Shown in pieces: positions 1 through 5,278 of a stretch of 7,346 nt of DNA (its first letter is position 1; every line of letters begins with the position of its first letter). The DNA comes from SXXH01 sp041165735. Lineage in GTDB: Bacteria > Planctomycetota > UBA1135 > GCA-002686595. The notes below the pieces were generated by a model. That model was not told the DNA's origin and did no database searches. It worked only from the letters and a program-made list of their open reading frames with translations. The stretch is from assembly GCA_046341775.1 (NCBI GenBank), contig JBKDQQ010000004.1, forward strand, positions 1-7,346, read 5' to 3'. A program made the translations under genes and the position numbers.

Positions 1-21
1 CAGGACGACAAAGAGCTTCAC
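1..21 (-). CDS. Possible 5' end of a leftward gene (first 7 codons only)
   Basis: Reading leftward from 21, GTG is followed by codons for K-L-F-V-V-L before the window ends. A Lys followed by a run of hydrophobic residues is how many exported proteins begin, and a candidate leftward promoter lies upstream at 110-82. No Shine-Dalgarno sequence precedes the GTG, but that is also true of most genes in this window. The same frame is open further upstream without an ATG, so GTG at 21 is only the best-looking start. Seven codons cannot identify a product, and the reading may be chance. Confidence 0.2.
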
Positions 22-51
22 GGGACTCGTCGGGAGATGGCCGTGCCAGAG

Positions 52-68
52 CCCTGCCGTGGGCAGGG
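52..68. repeat. Perfect 7-bp inverted repeat with 3-nt loop
   Basis: CCCTGCC at 52-58 pairs with GGCAGGG at 62-68 around the loop GTG. A second hairpin follows at once (TTTGG 70-74 with CCAAA 80-84), then a third (GAAC 91-94 with GTTC 98-101). No T-run follows on either strand, so these do not look like classical intrinsic terminators. On the minus strand they would lie in the 5' leader of the possible leftward gene. The function is unknown. Confidence 0.6.
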
Positions 69-81
69 ATTTGGGGGAACC

Positions 82-110
82 AAAGTAGACGAACGGCGTT
101 CTCCGGTCAA
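82..110 (-). promoter_or_regulatory. Candidate leftward sigma70-type promoter
   Basis: On the minus strand TTGACC (110-105, five of six -35 consensus bases) is followed after exactly 17 nt by TACTTT (87-82, three of six -10 bases). Transcription would start near position 75 and leave a leader of roughly 54 nt before GTG at 21, containing the 52-68 hairpin. The -35 is good and the -10 is weak. In GC-rich DNA such a pair can arise by chance, but AT-rich hexamers are rare in this window. Confidence 0.3.
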
Positions 111-149
111 GGTTTGGGGCGGGTGGGGCACCGCGCGATCCGCCTTGAC
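106..149. repeat. 7-bp inverted repeat made of two outward-facing TTGAC boxes
   Basis: GTCAAGG (106-112) is the exact reverse complement of CCTTGAC (143-149). Each arm contains a -35-like TTGAC: leftward TTGACC at 110-105 and rightward TTGACG at 145-150. Inside lies a nested GGTG/CACC hairpin (122-125 with 129-132). The arrangement could be a stem in RNA, or divergent promoter elements, or the target of a dimeric regulator. The rightward copy has no good -10 (GATCCG at the 17-nt spacing). Confidence 0.5.
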
Positions 150-195
150 GACGGAGCGGAGGGACCGGATCCGCGCGTCGCGGGCCGGGCGCGCC

Positions 196-213
196 GCGGG
201 ACTCGAGTCGCGC
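196..213. repeat. Palindrome upstream of riboflavin synthase
   Basis: GACTCGAGTC (200-209) is a perfect 10-bp palindrome. It is flanked by one mismatch and then three more complementary pairs, making an 18-bp near-perfect dyad. The 9-mer CGGGACTCG in its left half (197-205) recurs directly at 21-29. A dyad about 95 bp before the riboflavin synthase start could be an operator or a hairpin; nothing in the sequence says which. Confidence 0.4.
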
Positions 214-305
214 ACATGGCGCGGGACGGTAGAGTCCGTGCGGGTCCCTGACCGAGGCTGGAGGCCCATTCTCCCACCCCAGAGCCGTTCCGCCCCCTCC
301 CTGAC

Positions 306-935
306 ATGTTCACCGGACTCGTCGAAGCCACCGTGCCGCTGGTCTCCCTGACGCCCGTCCAAGCCGGGGCCCGGCTCGTGGGGGGGAGCCCCGGCTGGGC
401 GCTCGAACGCGGCGACTCCAGCGCCGTGCTGGGGGCCTGCCTGAGCCTCGTCGAGCGGCGCGATCCGCGCGACGGTGCGGTGCTTTCCTGCGACGAGCGC
501 AGGGGGGAACTGGTCTTCGACCTGTCGGGCGAAACCCTGGCCCGCACGCGCCTTGGTCGCCTGCGGCCGGGCGACTTGTTGAACCTGGAACGCGCCCTGA
601 AGGTAGGCGATCGGCTCGATGGCCACATGGTCTCGGGCCACGTGGACGGGCTGGGGCGCGTCGTGGAGCTGCGTCCGGCGGGAGATGGTGGTTGGCGCGC
701 GACCTTCGAGGTGCACGCGGGCGCCGAGCGCTACCTCGTCGACAAGGGCTCGATCACGATCGACGGCATCAGCTTGACCGTGGTCGAGCCGCGCGGCCGT
801 CGCTTCGACGTGGCCGTCGTGCCGATCACCTGGGAGAAGACGAACCTCGCGCGGCTCGCGCCGGGCGACGAGGTGCATGTCGAGTGCGACATGGTCGCCA
901 AGTGGATCGAGCGCCTGCTGCCCGGCCGCGGATGA
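306..935 (+). CDS. ribE: Riboflavin synthase, alpha chain
   Basis: This enzyme catalyses the last step of riboflavin synthesis: dismutation of two 6,7-dimethyl-8-ribityllumazine molecules into riboflavin and a pyrimidinedione, in the cytoplasm. The 209-residue product has the family's usual length and two lumazine-binding barrel domains (about 1-95 and 96-209). The start is fixed by the conserved MFTG N-terminus. The linker region GDRLDGHMVSGHVDG (101-115) and the C-terminal barrel motif GSITIDGISLTV (148-159) are typical. By alignment from memory with the E. coli enzyme, the important residues F2, C45, S156, T158 and D195 are kept. The N-terminal barrel is less conserved: the usual A-V-N-G-V-C-L-T-V reads A-V-L-G-A-C-L-S-L (40-48). 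There is no Shine-Dalgarno sequence, and no other riboflavin genes are nearby. The gene converges on mlaD with 21 bp between the stop codons. The identification is secure. Confidence 0.97.
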   Translation: MFTGLVEATVPLVSLTPVQAGARLVGGSPGWALERGDSSAVLGACLSLVERRDPRDGAVLSCDERRGELVFDLSGETLARTRLGRLRPGDLLNLERALKVGDRLDGHMVSGHVDGLGRVVELRPAGDGGWRATFEVHAGAERYLVDKGSITIDGISLTVVEPRGRRFDVAVVPITWEKTNLARLAPGDEVHVECDMVAKWIERLLPGRG

Positions 936-956
936 ACGCGCCCGCGCGCGGATGCG

Positions 957-2141
957 TCACAGCGCGCTGAAGAAGACGTTCGTGAAGGCGGTGATGGGCG
1001 CCGCCTCGCGCAGCTCCTCGAGGCTGCGCACGACGATGTTGAGGGCCGACTTGATCTGGCGGTAGATGTCGTCCTCGAACACGAGGCGGCCGATGGTGCC
1101 CTCGCCCCTGCGCAGGGTCGCGGTCGCCACGGCGATGTCCTCGGTGATGGCGCGCAGGTCCTCGTAGACCTCGGGCCGCGCCAGCAGCGCCCCGACCGTG
1201 CCTTCGCCGCGCGCGAGCCGTCCGCTGACGAGCGCCAGGTCGTCCGCGACCGTCGGATCGTTGATCAGGACGCCCACGGTGCCCGCGCCCTCGTCGACCT
1301 TGCGCACGATCGAATCCACGCGTTCCAAGGAGCTCTTCACGCGCGCCGGCAGCGACGGGTCGTTGACGAGCGCGGCGACGAGGCCTTCGCCCCCGCGCGC
1401 CTCGCGCGCCAGGCCCTCGACCTCGGCCAGGGTGGTCTTGAGGTTGGTGGCGGCGGCGAGGAGCTCGTCGTAGAGCGCCTCGTCGCGCAGCACGCGGCCC
1501 GCTGCGCCCTTGCCCGCGCGCAGGTCCGCGGCGAGGTCCTCCAGCGAGCGCATGGCGCGCGAGGCCGAGGAGACCGTCGAGGCGAGGTCCTCGGCCATCC
1601 TTTCGTCCATCACCAGCCGCCCCACGACGCCCTTGCCCTGGCGCACCTCGGCGAAGGTGGCGTCGAGGTTCTCGAGGATGCCGCGCAATGGCGCCTCGGC
1701 CTCCGACACGAGCACGCCCAGCGCCTCGATCGGGTTCTTGGACACCGTGCCGCGCAGCACCTCGCCCGCCGGCACCGGCTTGCCCTCGGGCGGACCTGGA
1801 TCGATCCACAGGTTGCGTCCGCCGAGCAGCGTCGCGTCGCGGATCGAGATGCTGAAGCCCTCGCGCAGCGGCACGGGTTCGTTCAGGCTCGCGAGCACGG
1901 TGATGCGCTCCGCGACCGGCGCGTCGGGGTCGTAGACCAGCGATTGCACGCGGCCCCAGCGCATGCCGGCGACCAGCACGCTGTCGCCTTCGCGCAAGCC
2001 GTTCGTCTCCGAGAAGCGCACGCGCAACTGGGGCCGGTCGGCGAACAGGGCGAAGTCGGTCAGGAACAGCGTGTAGTACGACAGCACCGCGATCGTGGCG
2101 AGCACGAAGAGCCCGAGGATCGTGGTGCGGTTGGCGTTCAT
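957..2141 (-). CDS. mlaD: MlaD-like MCE-domain protein with long repeated C-terminal arm
   Basis: This is the substrate-binding subunit of an MCE/Mla lipid ABC transporter, anchored in the inner membrane and facing the periplasm. The 394-residue product has one N-terminal membrane helix (about 8-27), then an MCE domain (about 36-132) with the typical stretch EGDSVLVAGMRWGRV (51-65) and a later LLGGRNLWIDPG (105-116). The remaining 260 residues are predicted helix-rich and contain six G-x-G-x-x-[GA]-x-[LV] motifs, several ending in N-D-P. E. coli MlaD is only about 180 residues, so the arm is a large extension. MCE proteins with long C-termini (PqiB, YebT, mycobacterial Mce) build tubes or needles across the periplasm; a similar role is inferred. 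The gene starts 12 bp after mlaF ends, without a Shine-Dalgarno sequence, and is the last gene of the operon. The MCE assignment is firm; the exact orthology to MlaD rather than another MCE class is not. Confidence 0.9.
   Translation of the reverse strand: MNANRTTILGLFVLATIAVLSYYTLFLTDFALFADRPQLRVRFSETNGLREGDSVLVAGMRWGRVQSLVYDPDAPVAERITVLASLNEPVPLREGFSISIRDATLLGGRNLWIDPGPPEGKPVPAGEVLRGTVSKNPIEALGVLVSEAEAPLRGILENLDATFAEVRQGKGVVGRLVMDERMAEDLASTVSSASRAMRSLEDLAADLRAGKGAAGRVLRDEALYDELLAAATNLKTTLAEVEGLAREARGGEGLVAALVNDPSLPARVKSSLERVDSIVRKVDEGAGTVGVLINDPTVADDLALVSGRLARGEGTVGALLARPEVYEDLRAITEDIAVATATLRRGEGTIGRLVFEDDIYRQIKSALNIVVRSLEELREAAPITAFTNVFFSAL
1071..1637 (-). repeat. Six protein-level repeats in the MlaD-like C-terminal arm
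   Basis: Within the MlaD-like protein the motif G-[KEA]-G-x-x-[GA]-x-[LV]-[LVI] begins at residues 169, 210, 251, 285, 312 and 346. The spacings are 41, 41, 34, 27 and 34. Each copy is followed by an acidic or N-D-P turn and a helical stretch rich in Leu, Ala, Glu and Arg. All spacings leave remainder 6 when divided by 7. The copies differ at the DNA level, so this is an old duplication rather than a recent tandem expansion. Confidence 0.85.
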
Positions 2142-2153
2142 GGTGCTGGTCGG

Positions 2154-2897
2154 CTAGTCGGGGTCCGCGCCGAGGAACTGGCGCAGGCGCGGGTCGCTGG
2201 AGGCGAAGAACTCCGCCGGTGGAAGTTGCAGGTGCGCGCGCCCCTTTTCAAGGAAGAGCACGGAGTCCGCCACGGTCTTGATGCAGGCCACGCGGTGCTC
2301 GACCACGATCGAGGTGGTGCCGAGGCGCTCCTGGATCTCGCGGATCGTCTGGTTGATCGAGGCCGAGATCTCCGGGTCGAGTCCGGCGTTGGGCTCGTCG
2401 TACAGGACGATGCGCGGCTCGACCACCAGCGCCCGCGCCAGCCCGACGCGCTTCTTCATGCCGCCCGAGATCTGGGCCGGCATCTTGTCGAAGGAGTGGC
2501 GCGCGATCCGGACGAGGTCGAGCTTGGCCTCGACGCGTTCGGCGATCTCCGCCTCGGAGAGGCTCGTGTTCTCGCGCAGCGGCAGGGCCACGTTGTCGCG
2601 CACGGACAGCCAGTTGATCAGCGCGCCCTCCTGGAAGAGGAAGCCGATGCCGCGGCGCAGCTCGGCGAGCTCCCGGTGCCCGAGGCCGGAGACCTCGCGG
2701 CCCTCGACCAGCACGCGTCCTGCGTCGGGCTTCATCAGCCCGACCGCGTGGCGCAGGATCACCGACTTGCCCGAACCCGAGGGGCCCATGATGGCTAGGC
2801 AGCGGCCGCGCTCGACCTCGAAGTCGAGGCCGTCGAGCACGCGCTGCGCGCCGAAGCTCTTGACGACGCCCTCGAAGCGGATGACCGGGCCTTCCAT
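2154..2897 (-). CDS. mlaF: MlaF-family ABC transporter ATPase
   Basis: This is the cytoplasmic ATPase that powers the MCE-type phospholipid transporter. The 247-residue product shows every ABC landmark in order: Walker A GPSGSGKS (38-45), Q-loop Gln89 in FLFQEGAL, signature ISGGMKKR (143-150), Walker B VLYDEP (164-169, catalytic Glu168), D-loop AGLD (171-174) and switch His201. The Met in S-G-G-M is characteristic of MlaF/Mkl-type ATPases rather than the general LSGGQ. The H-loop reads V-V-E-H-R where V-T-H-D is usual. ATG at 2897 lies 2 bp after the mlaE stop, which suggests translational coupling; the open frame continues upstream but only as a low-complexity shadow of mlaE. No MlaB-type STAS partner is encoded in the window. 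Confidence 0.95.
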   Translation of the reverse strand: MEGPVIRFEGVVKSFGAQRVLDGLDFEVERGRCLAIMGPSGSGKSVILRHAVGLMKPDAGRVLVEGREVSGLGHRELAELRRGIGFLFQEGALINWLSVRDNVALPLRENTSLSEAEIAERVEAKLDLVRIARHSFDKMPAQISGGMKKRVGLARALVVEPRIVLYDEPNAGLDPEISASINQTIREIQERLGTTSIVVEHRVACIKTVADSVLFLEKGRAHLQLPPAEFFASSDPRLRQFLGADPD

Positions 2898-2899
2898 CG

Positions 2900-3685
2900 T
2901 CAGGACTGGTACAGGAACCAGGTCATGAAGTAGTTGGCCACGATGATGGCGATGATCGAGTCGCGCACCGCCGCGCGCGTCGCGCGCCCGACGCCCAGCG
3001 CGCCGCCGTGCGCGGCGAGGCCCGAGGCGCAGCCGATGATGCTGATCAAGGCGCCGAAGACCACGGCCTTGAGCAGGCCGGCCCAGAGGTCCTTCGGCAC
3101 GGGCACGAGCTGCGCCGGCGCGCGCAGCGCCTCGATGGCGGAGTCCACGTAGAGCTGCCACGACACGTTCAGTTGCGACTGCGCCACGAAGCCGCCGCCG
3201 AGGATGCCGATCGTGTCGCACACGACCGAAAGCAGCGGCGCGGCCAGCATCAGCGCGACGACGCGCGGCAGGACGAGCAGCTTGACCTTGTCGATCGACA
3301 GCACCTCGAGCGCCGCGAGTTCGTCCGACACCGCCATGGTGCCCAGTTCGGCGGCCATGGCGCTGCCGACGGTGGCGGCGAGGATCGTGGCGGTGATGAA
3401 CGGCCCCATCTCGCGCGCCATGCTGACGGCGACGATCGTGCCGATCTGGTCCTGTTGGCCGATGCGCGCGAGCTCGATGCCGGTCTGCAGCGAGACGATC
3501 ATGCCGATGAACAGGCCCACGAGCAGGATCACGTGCAGCGTCTGGATGCAGCTGCCGTACAGCTCGCCCGCGACGAGCGCGCGGCGTCGCGGCAGGTCGG
3601 ACAAGCGCGCCAGCACCGCCGCGAACAACTCGATGCGCACCCCGAGGGCGTGGCTGAAGCGTCCGAGCAGCGCGAGGGGTGCCAT
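2900..3685 (-). CDS. mlaE: MlaE-family permease of the MCE lipid transporter
   Basis: This is the inner-membrane subunit of the MCE-type ABC transporter, through which lipid passes between the inner membrane and the MCE ring. The 261-residue product is essentially the length of E. coli MlaE (about 260). It has an N-terminal interfacial region followed by hydrophobic segments (about 50-70, 93-112, 137-164, 203-225 and 240-258). Family signatures are visible: REMGPFITATILAATVGSAM (91-110) with AAELGTM after it, LPRVVALMLAAPLL (139-152), and a GC-x-x-G ... GGALGVGRATRAAV stretch (218-240). ATG at 3685 gives this length; the frame upstream is Arg/Pro-rich and has no homology feel. It lies 35 bp after the repeat-protein gene and 2 bp before mlaF. 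No Shine-Dalgarno sequence is seen. Confidence 0.95.
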   Translation of the reverse strand: MAPLALLGRFSHALGVRIELFAAVLARLSDLPRRRALVAGELYGSCIQTLHVILLVGLFIGMIVSLQTGIELARIGQQDQIGTIVAVSMAREMGPFITATILAATVGSAMAAELGTMAVSDELAALEVLSIDKVKLLVLPRVVALMLAAPLLSVVCDTIGILGGGFVAQSQLNVSWQLYVDSAIEALRAPAQLVPVPKDLWAGLLKAVVFGALISIIGCASGLAAHGGALGVGRATRAAVRDSIIAIIVANYFMTWFLYQS

Positions 3686-3720
3686 GGCGTGGAGGTCGCG
3701 CGGTCGCGCGGCCCCCGAGG

Positions 3721-5190
3721 CTATTCCGAGCGGCGTCCGCGTTCCATCGGCCAGCCGGGGCCGGGCAGGGCGGGCGCGAGCCATTCCCGGCCATCGGGCG
3801 CCTCGCGCCAGCGCAGCAGGCCGAACAGCAGGGCGGTCTCGACCACCCGGCCGCCCTCTTCCGCGAAGCTGCGGCGCGACCACAGGACGGACAGGCTGCG
3901 CCGGTCCTCGAGCTCGTCCTTCTCGCGCCGCCACAGGCCGAGCCACGAACGCTCCTCGACGATGTCGTGGTCGCGGCGACGACGCCACAGCTCCCACATC
4001 CACGCGTACATCTCGTCGACCTCGGGCGTGCGCCACAGCGGGTTGAGCGCGGGGAAGGCCCACTCGCGCTCCCACGGCTCGCGTTCCGTGGACTGCCACA
4101 GGGGCCAGAGCTTGCGCCACGCGCGCTCGCCGCCCGAACCATCGCGGCGGATCGAGCTCTGCCAGAAGGGCAGCGCGTCGAAGGCCTCCACGGTCGAGTC
4201 GTCGTAGGTCTCGTCGCGCCAGTTCACCAGCGGGAAGGGCGCCCAGGTCGACTCCATCGTCGGATCCTTGAAGTAGGACCAGAAGGGCCAGATGCGGCGG
4301 CGCACGACGCCTTCGGTGGGCGCGTCGAGCCAGCGCACCAGCGGCCAGGGCGCGTCGAAGGCGCTGTATCCGGTGCGCGGGTCCGAGCCGAAGCCGAAGA
4401 ACGGCCACAGGAAGACCCAGTCGTCGCGCTCGCCGCGTCGCGAGCGTCCGACCAGTGGGAAGACCATCCAGCGCCGTTCCGACAACTCGGGTCCGAGCCG
4501 CAGGTCGTTCTCCTGCCAGTGCAGGATCGGCCACAGGAGAGTCCAACGGTCGTAGCTGCCTTCCTTCTCGAGCGAGCTGTAGAAGGGCAGCACCTTCGAG
4601 CCGCGCGCGCCCGGCGACTCGGGCTTCTTGGGGCGAGTCCACGAGACCAGCGGCCAAAGCACGTGCTTCGTCTGGTCGTTGTCGCGCACGGTGCGCAGCC
4701 ACAGCGGGAACAGCGTGAACTCGATGCGATCGTAGGAGAGGAAGTCCTCCATCACGCCGCTGAAGGGGAACCACGCGCGGATGACGCGCCCGTCGGCGCG
4801 TCGGCTCCAGTACAGGCCGGGGAGCGCGAAGAAGGTGCGCACTTCGCCGCCCGATTCGCCCGGACGCCGTTCCCACCGCGCGAGCGGCAGCAGTTGCCAC
4901 ACGCGCATGTGCTCGCTGCGGCTGTCGCTGCCGAGCGGCACGAGGAACCGCGTCTCGCCGCCACCGTCCGTGTCGAGGTCGGCGTAGTAGAAAGGTCGCA
5001 GGGCGTGGTGCTCGACCTGGCCGCCCACGCGCGCGCGGCGCACTTGCACCGCGCCGCCCAGCGCCTCGGTCTCCACGCCCCCGCCGGCGGTCGAATGCTC
5101 CGACCAGAGGGGCGAGACCACGCGCTCCGAGTCGAGCGACGCGCAGGCGGCGCAGGCGAGGCTCGTGGAGAGGGCGGCGAGGAGTCGCAC
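3721..5190 (-). CDS. Exported, probably lipid-anchored protein of ~18 aromatic-proline repeats; first gene of the mla-like operon
   Basis: I do not recognise a named family. The 489-residue product (GTG start) opens with a short hydrophobic signal, RLLAALSTSLACAACAS (2-18). Cys12 or Cys15 could be the lipidated residue, though neither has a perfect lipobox. The rest is built from roughly 18 units of about 20 residues, each with a core such as WPLVSW (179), WPFFGF (262) or FPLVNW (319) followed by a charged, turn-rich loop. Alternating aromatic/hydrophobic and polar residues suggest beta-hairpins, possibly an outer-membrane barrel or another beta-solenoid. GTG at 5190 was chosen because it places the signal at the N-terminus and has AGGA 8 nt upstream; earlier in-frame ATGs overlap trpS and add an Arg/Ala-rich lead. 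It starts the operon with mlaE, mlaF and mlaD (35 bp to mlaE), so a role in envelope lipid transport is inferred. Confidence 0.8.
   Translation of the reverse strand: MRLLAALSTSLACAACASLDSERVVSPLWSEHSTAGGGVETEALGGAVQVRRARVGGQVEHHALRPFYYADLDTDGGGETRFLVPLGSDSRSEHMRVWQLLPLARWERRPGESGGEVRTFFALPGLYWSRRADGRVIRAWFPFSGVMEDFLSYDRIEFTLFPLWLRTVRDNDQTKHVLWPLVSWTRPKKPESPGARGSKVLPFYSSLEKEGSYDRWTLLWPILHWQENDLRLGPELSERRWMVFPLVGRSRRGERDDWVFLWPFFGFGSDPRTGYSAFDAPWPLVRWLDAPTEGVVRRRIWPFWSYFKDPTMESTWAPFPLVNWRDETYDDSTVEAFDALPFWQSSIRRDGSGGERAWRKLWPLWQSTEREPWEREWAFPALNPLWRTPEVDEMYAWMWELWRRRRDHDIVEERSWLGLWRREKDELEDRRSLSVLWSRRSFAEEGGRVVETALLFGLLRWREAPDGREWLAPALPGPGWPMERGRRSE
4027..5115 (-). repeat. About 18 protein-level [FWL]-P-[hydrophobic] repeats
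   Basis: In the operon's first protein a core of the form [W/F/L/V]-P-[L/F/I]-x-x-[W/aromatic] begins at residues 26, 65, 84, 101, 123, 141, 161, 179, 201, 220, 244, 262, 282, 301, 319, 340, 362 and 383. Successive spacings are 17 to 24, except 26 to 65, which is 39 and so leaves room for one degenerate copy near 45. Loops between the cores are charged (for example RSRRGERDDW). The copies share pattern rather than sequence. Confidence 0.8.
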
Positions 5191-5197
5191 GCGGCAG

Positions 5198-5203
5198 ATC
5201 CTA
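5198..5203 (-). promoter_or_regulatory. TAGGAT element: ribosome-binding site or -10 box for the repeat-protein operon
   Basis: On the minus strand TAGGAT sits just before GTG at 5190. Read as AGGA with an 8-nt spacer it is the only Shine-Dalgarno-like sequence in front of any start in this window. Read as a -10 box (four of six matches, TAxxAT) it would place the transcript start almost at the GTG and make the message leaderless. No -35 is visible at the proper distance. Either reading supports GTG 5190 as the start. Confidence 0.4.
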
Positions 5204-5237
5204 GCGAGCCGCCGACGCGCGCGCCTCGGCGCGGCGC

Positions 5238-5267
5238 TTGCCCGGCTCGCCGCGCCGGGGGTATCGT
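5238..5267 (+). promoter_or_regulatory. Candidate trpS promoter
   Basis: TTGCCC (5238-5243, four of six) and TATCGT (5262-5267, four of six) are separated by 18 nt in the 88-bp divergent gap. Transcription would begin near 5274, leaving about 5 nt before the trpS ATG and hence an almost leaderless message, in keeping with the missing Shine-Dalgarno sequence. This is a pattern match only. Confidence 0.3.
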
Positions 5268-5278
5268 CGGCGGCGCCC

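Larger units (their letters stand above)
22..305. other. Intergenic region upstream of riboflavin synthase, rich in short inverted repeats
   Basis: No convincing gene lies here. Frames open across it give Arg/Gly/Ser/Pro-rich translations without recognisable domains. The stretch does contain an unusual run of perfect short inverted repeats: 52-58/62-68, 70-74/80-84, 91-94/98-101, 106-112/143-149, 122-125/129-132 and the palindromic 196-213. Immediately before the riboflavin synthase start the sequence is pyrimidine-rich (about 286-303) and has no ribosome-binding site. I could not match the region to a known RNA family; in particular the two conserved halves of an FMN riboswitch are not present. 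Confidence 0.6.

Noticed and set aside
145..173. Rightward promoter for riboflavin synthase using TTGACG at 145
   Set aside because: The -35 is good but no acceptable -10 follows at 16-19 nt (the hexamers are GGATCC-like). TAGAGT at 230 is -10-like but has no -35 at the right distance.
22..305. 6S RNA, tmRNA, RNase P RNA or SRP RNA in the leader region
   Set aside because: I looked for their conserved segments and found only generic hairpins; nothing specific enough to name a family.
37..351. A 104-codon + strand frame covering the leader and overlapping the riboflavin synthase start
   Set aside because: The translation is basic and featureless, it overlaps the securely placed MFTG start, and it lacks a ribosome-binding site. 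It is better explained as noncoding GC-rich DNA.
936..969. Possible bidirectional terminator between the convergent riboflavin synthase and mlaD genes
   Set aside because: ACGC/GCGT (936-939 with 954-957) and the palindrome CAGCGCGCTG (960-969) are present, but there is no T-run on either strand and the palindrome lies in the mlaD coding end.
2154..4142. Apparent 662-codon frame that would make MlaF a fusion with a long N-terminal region
   Set aside because: Only the last 247 residues show a domain (the ABC ATPase); the upstream part is the shadow of mlaE and the repeat gene, and ATG 2897 gives a normal-length MlaF.
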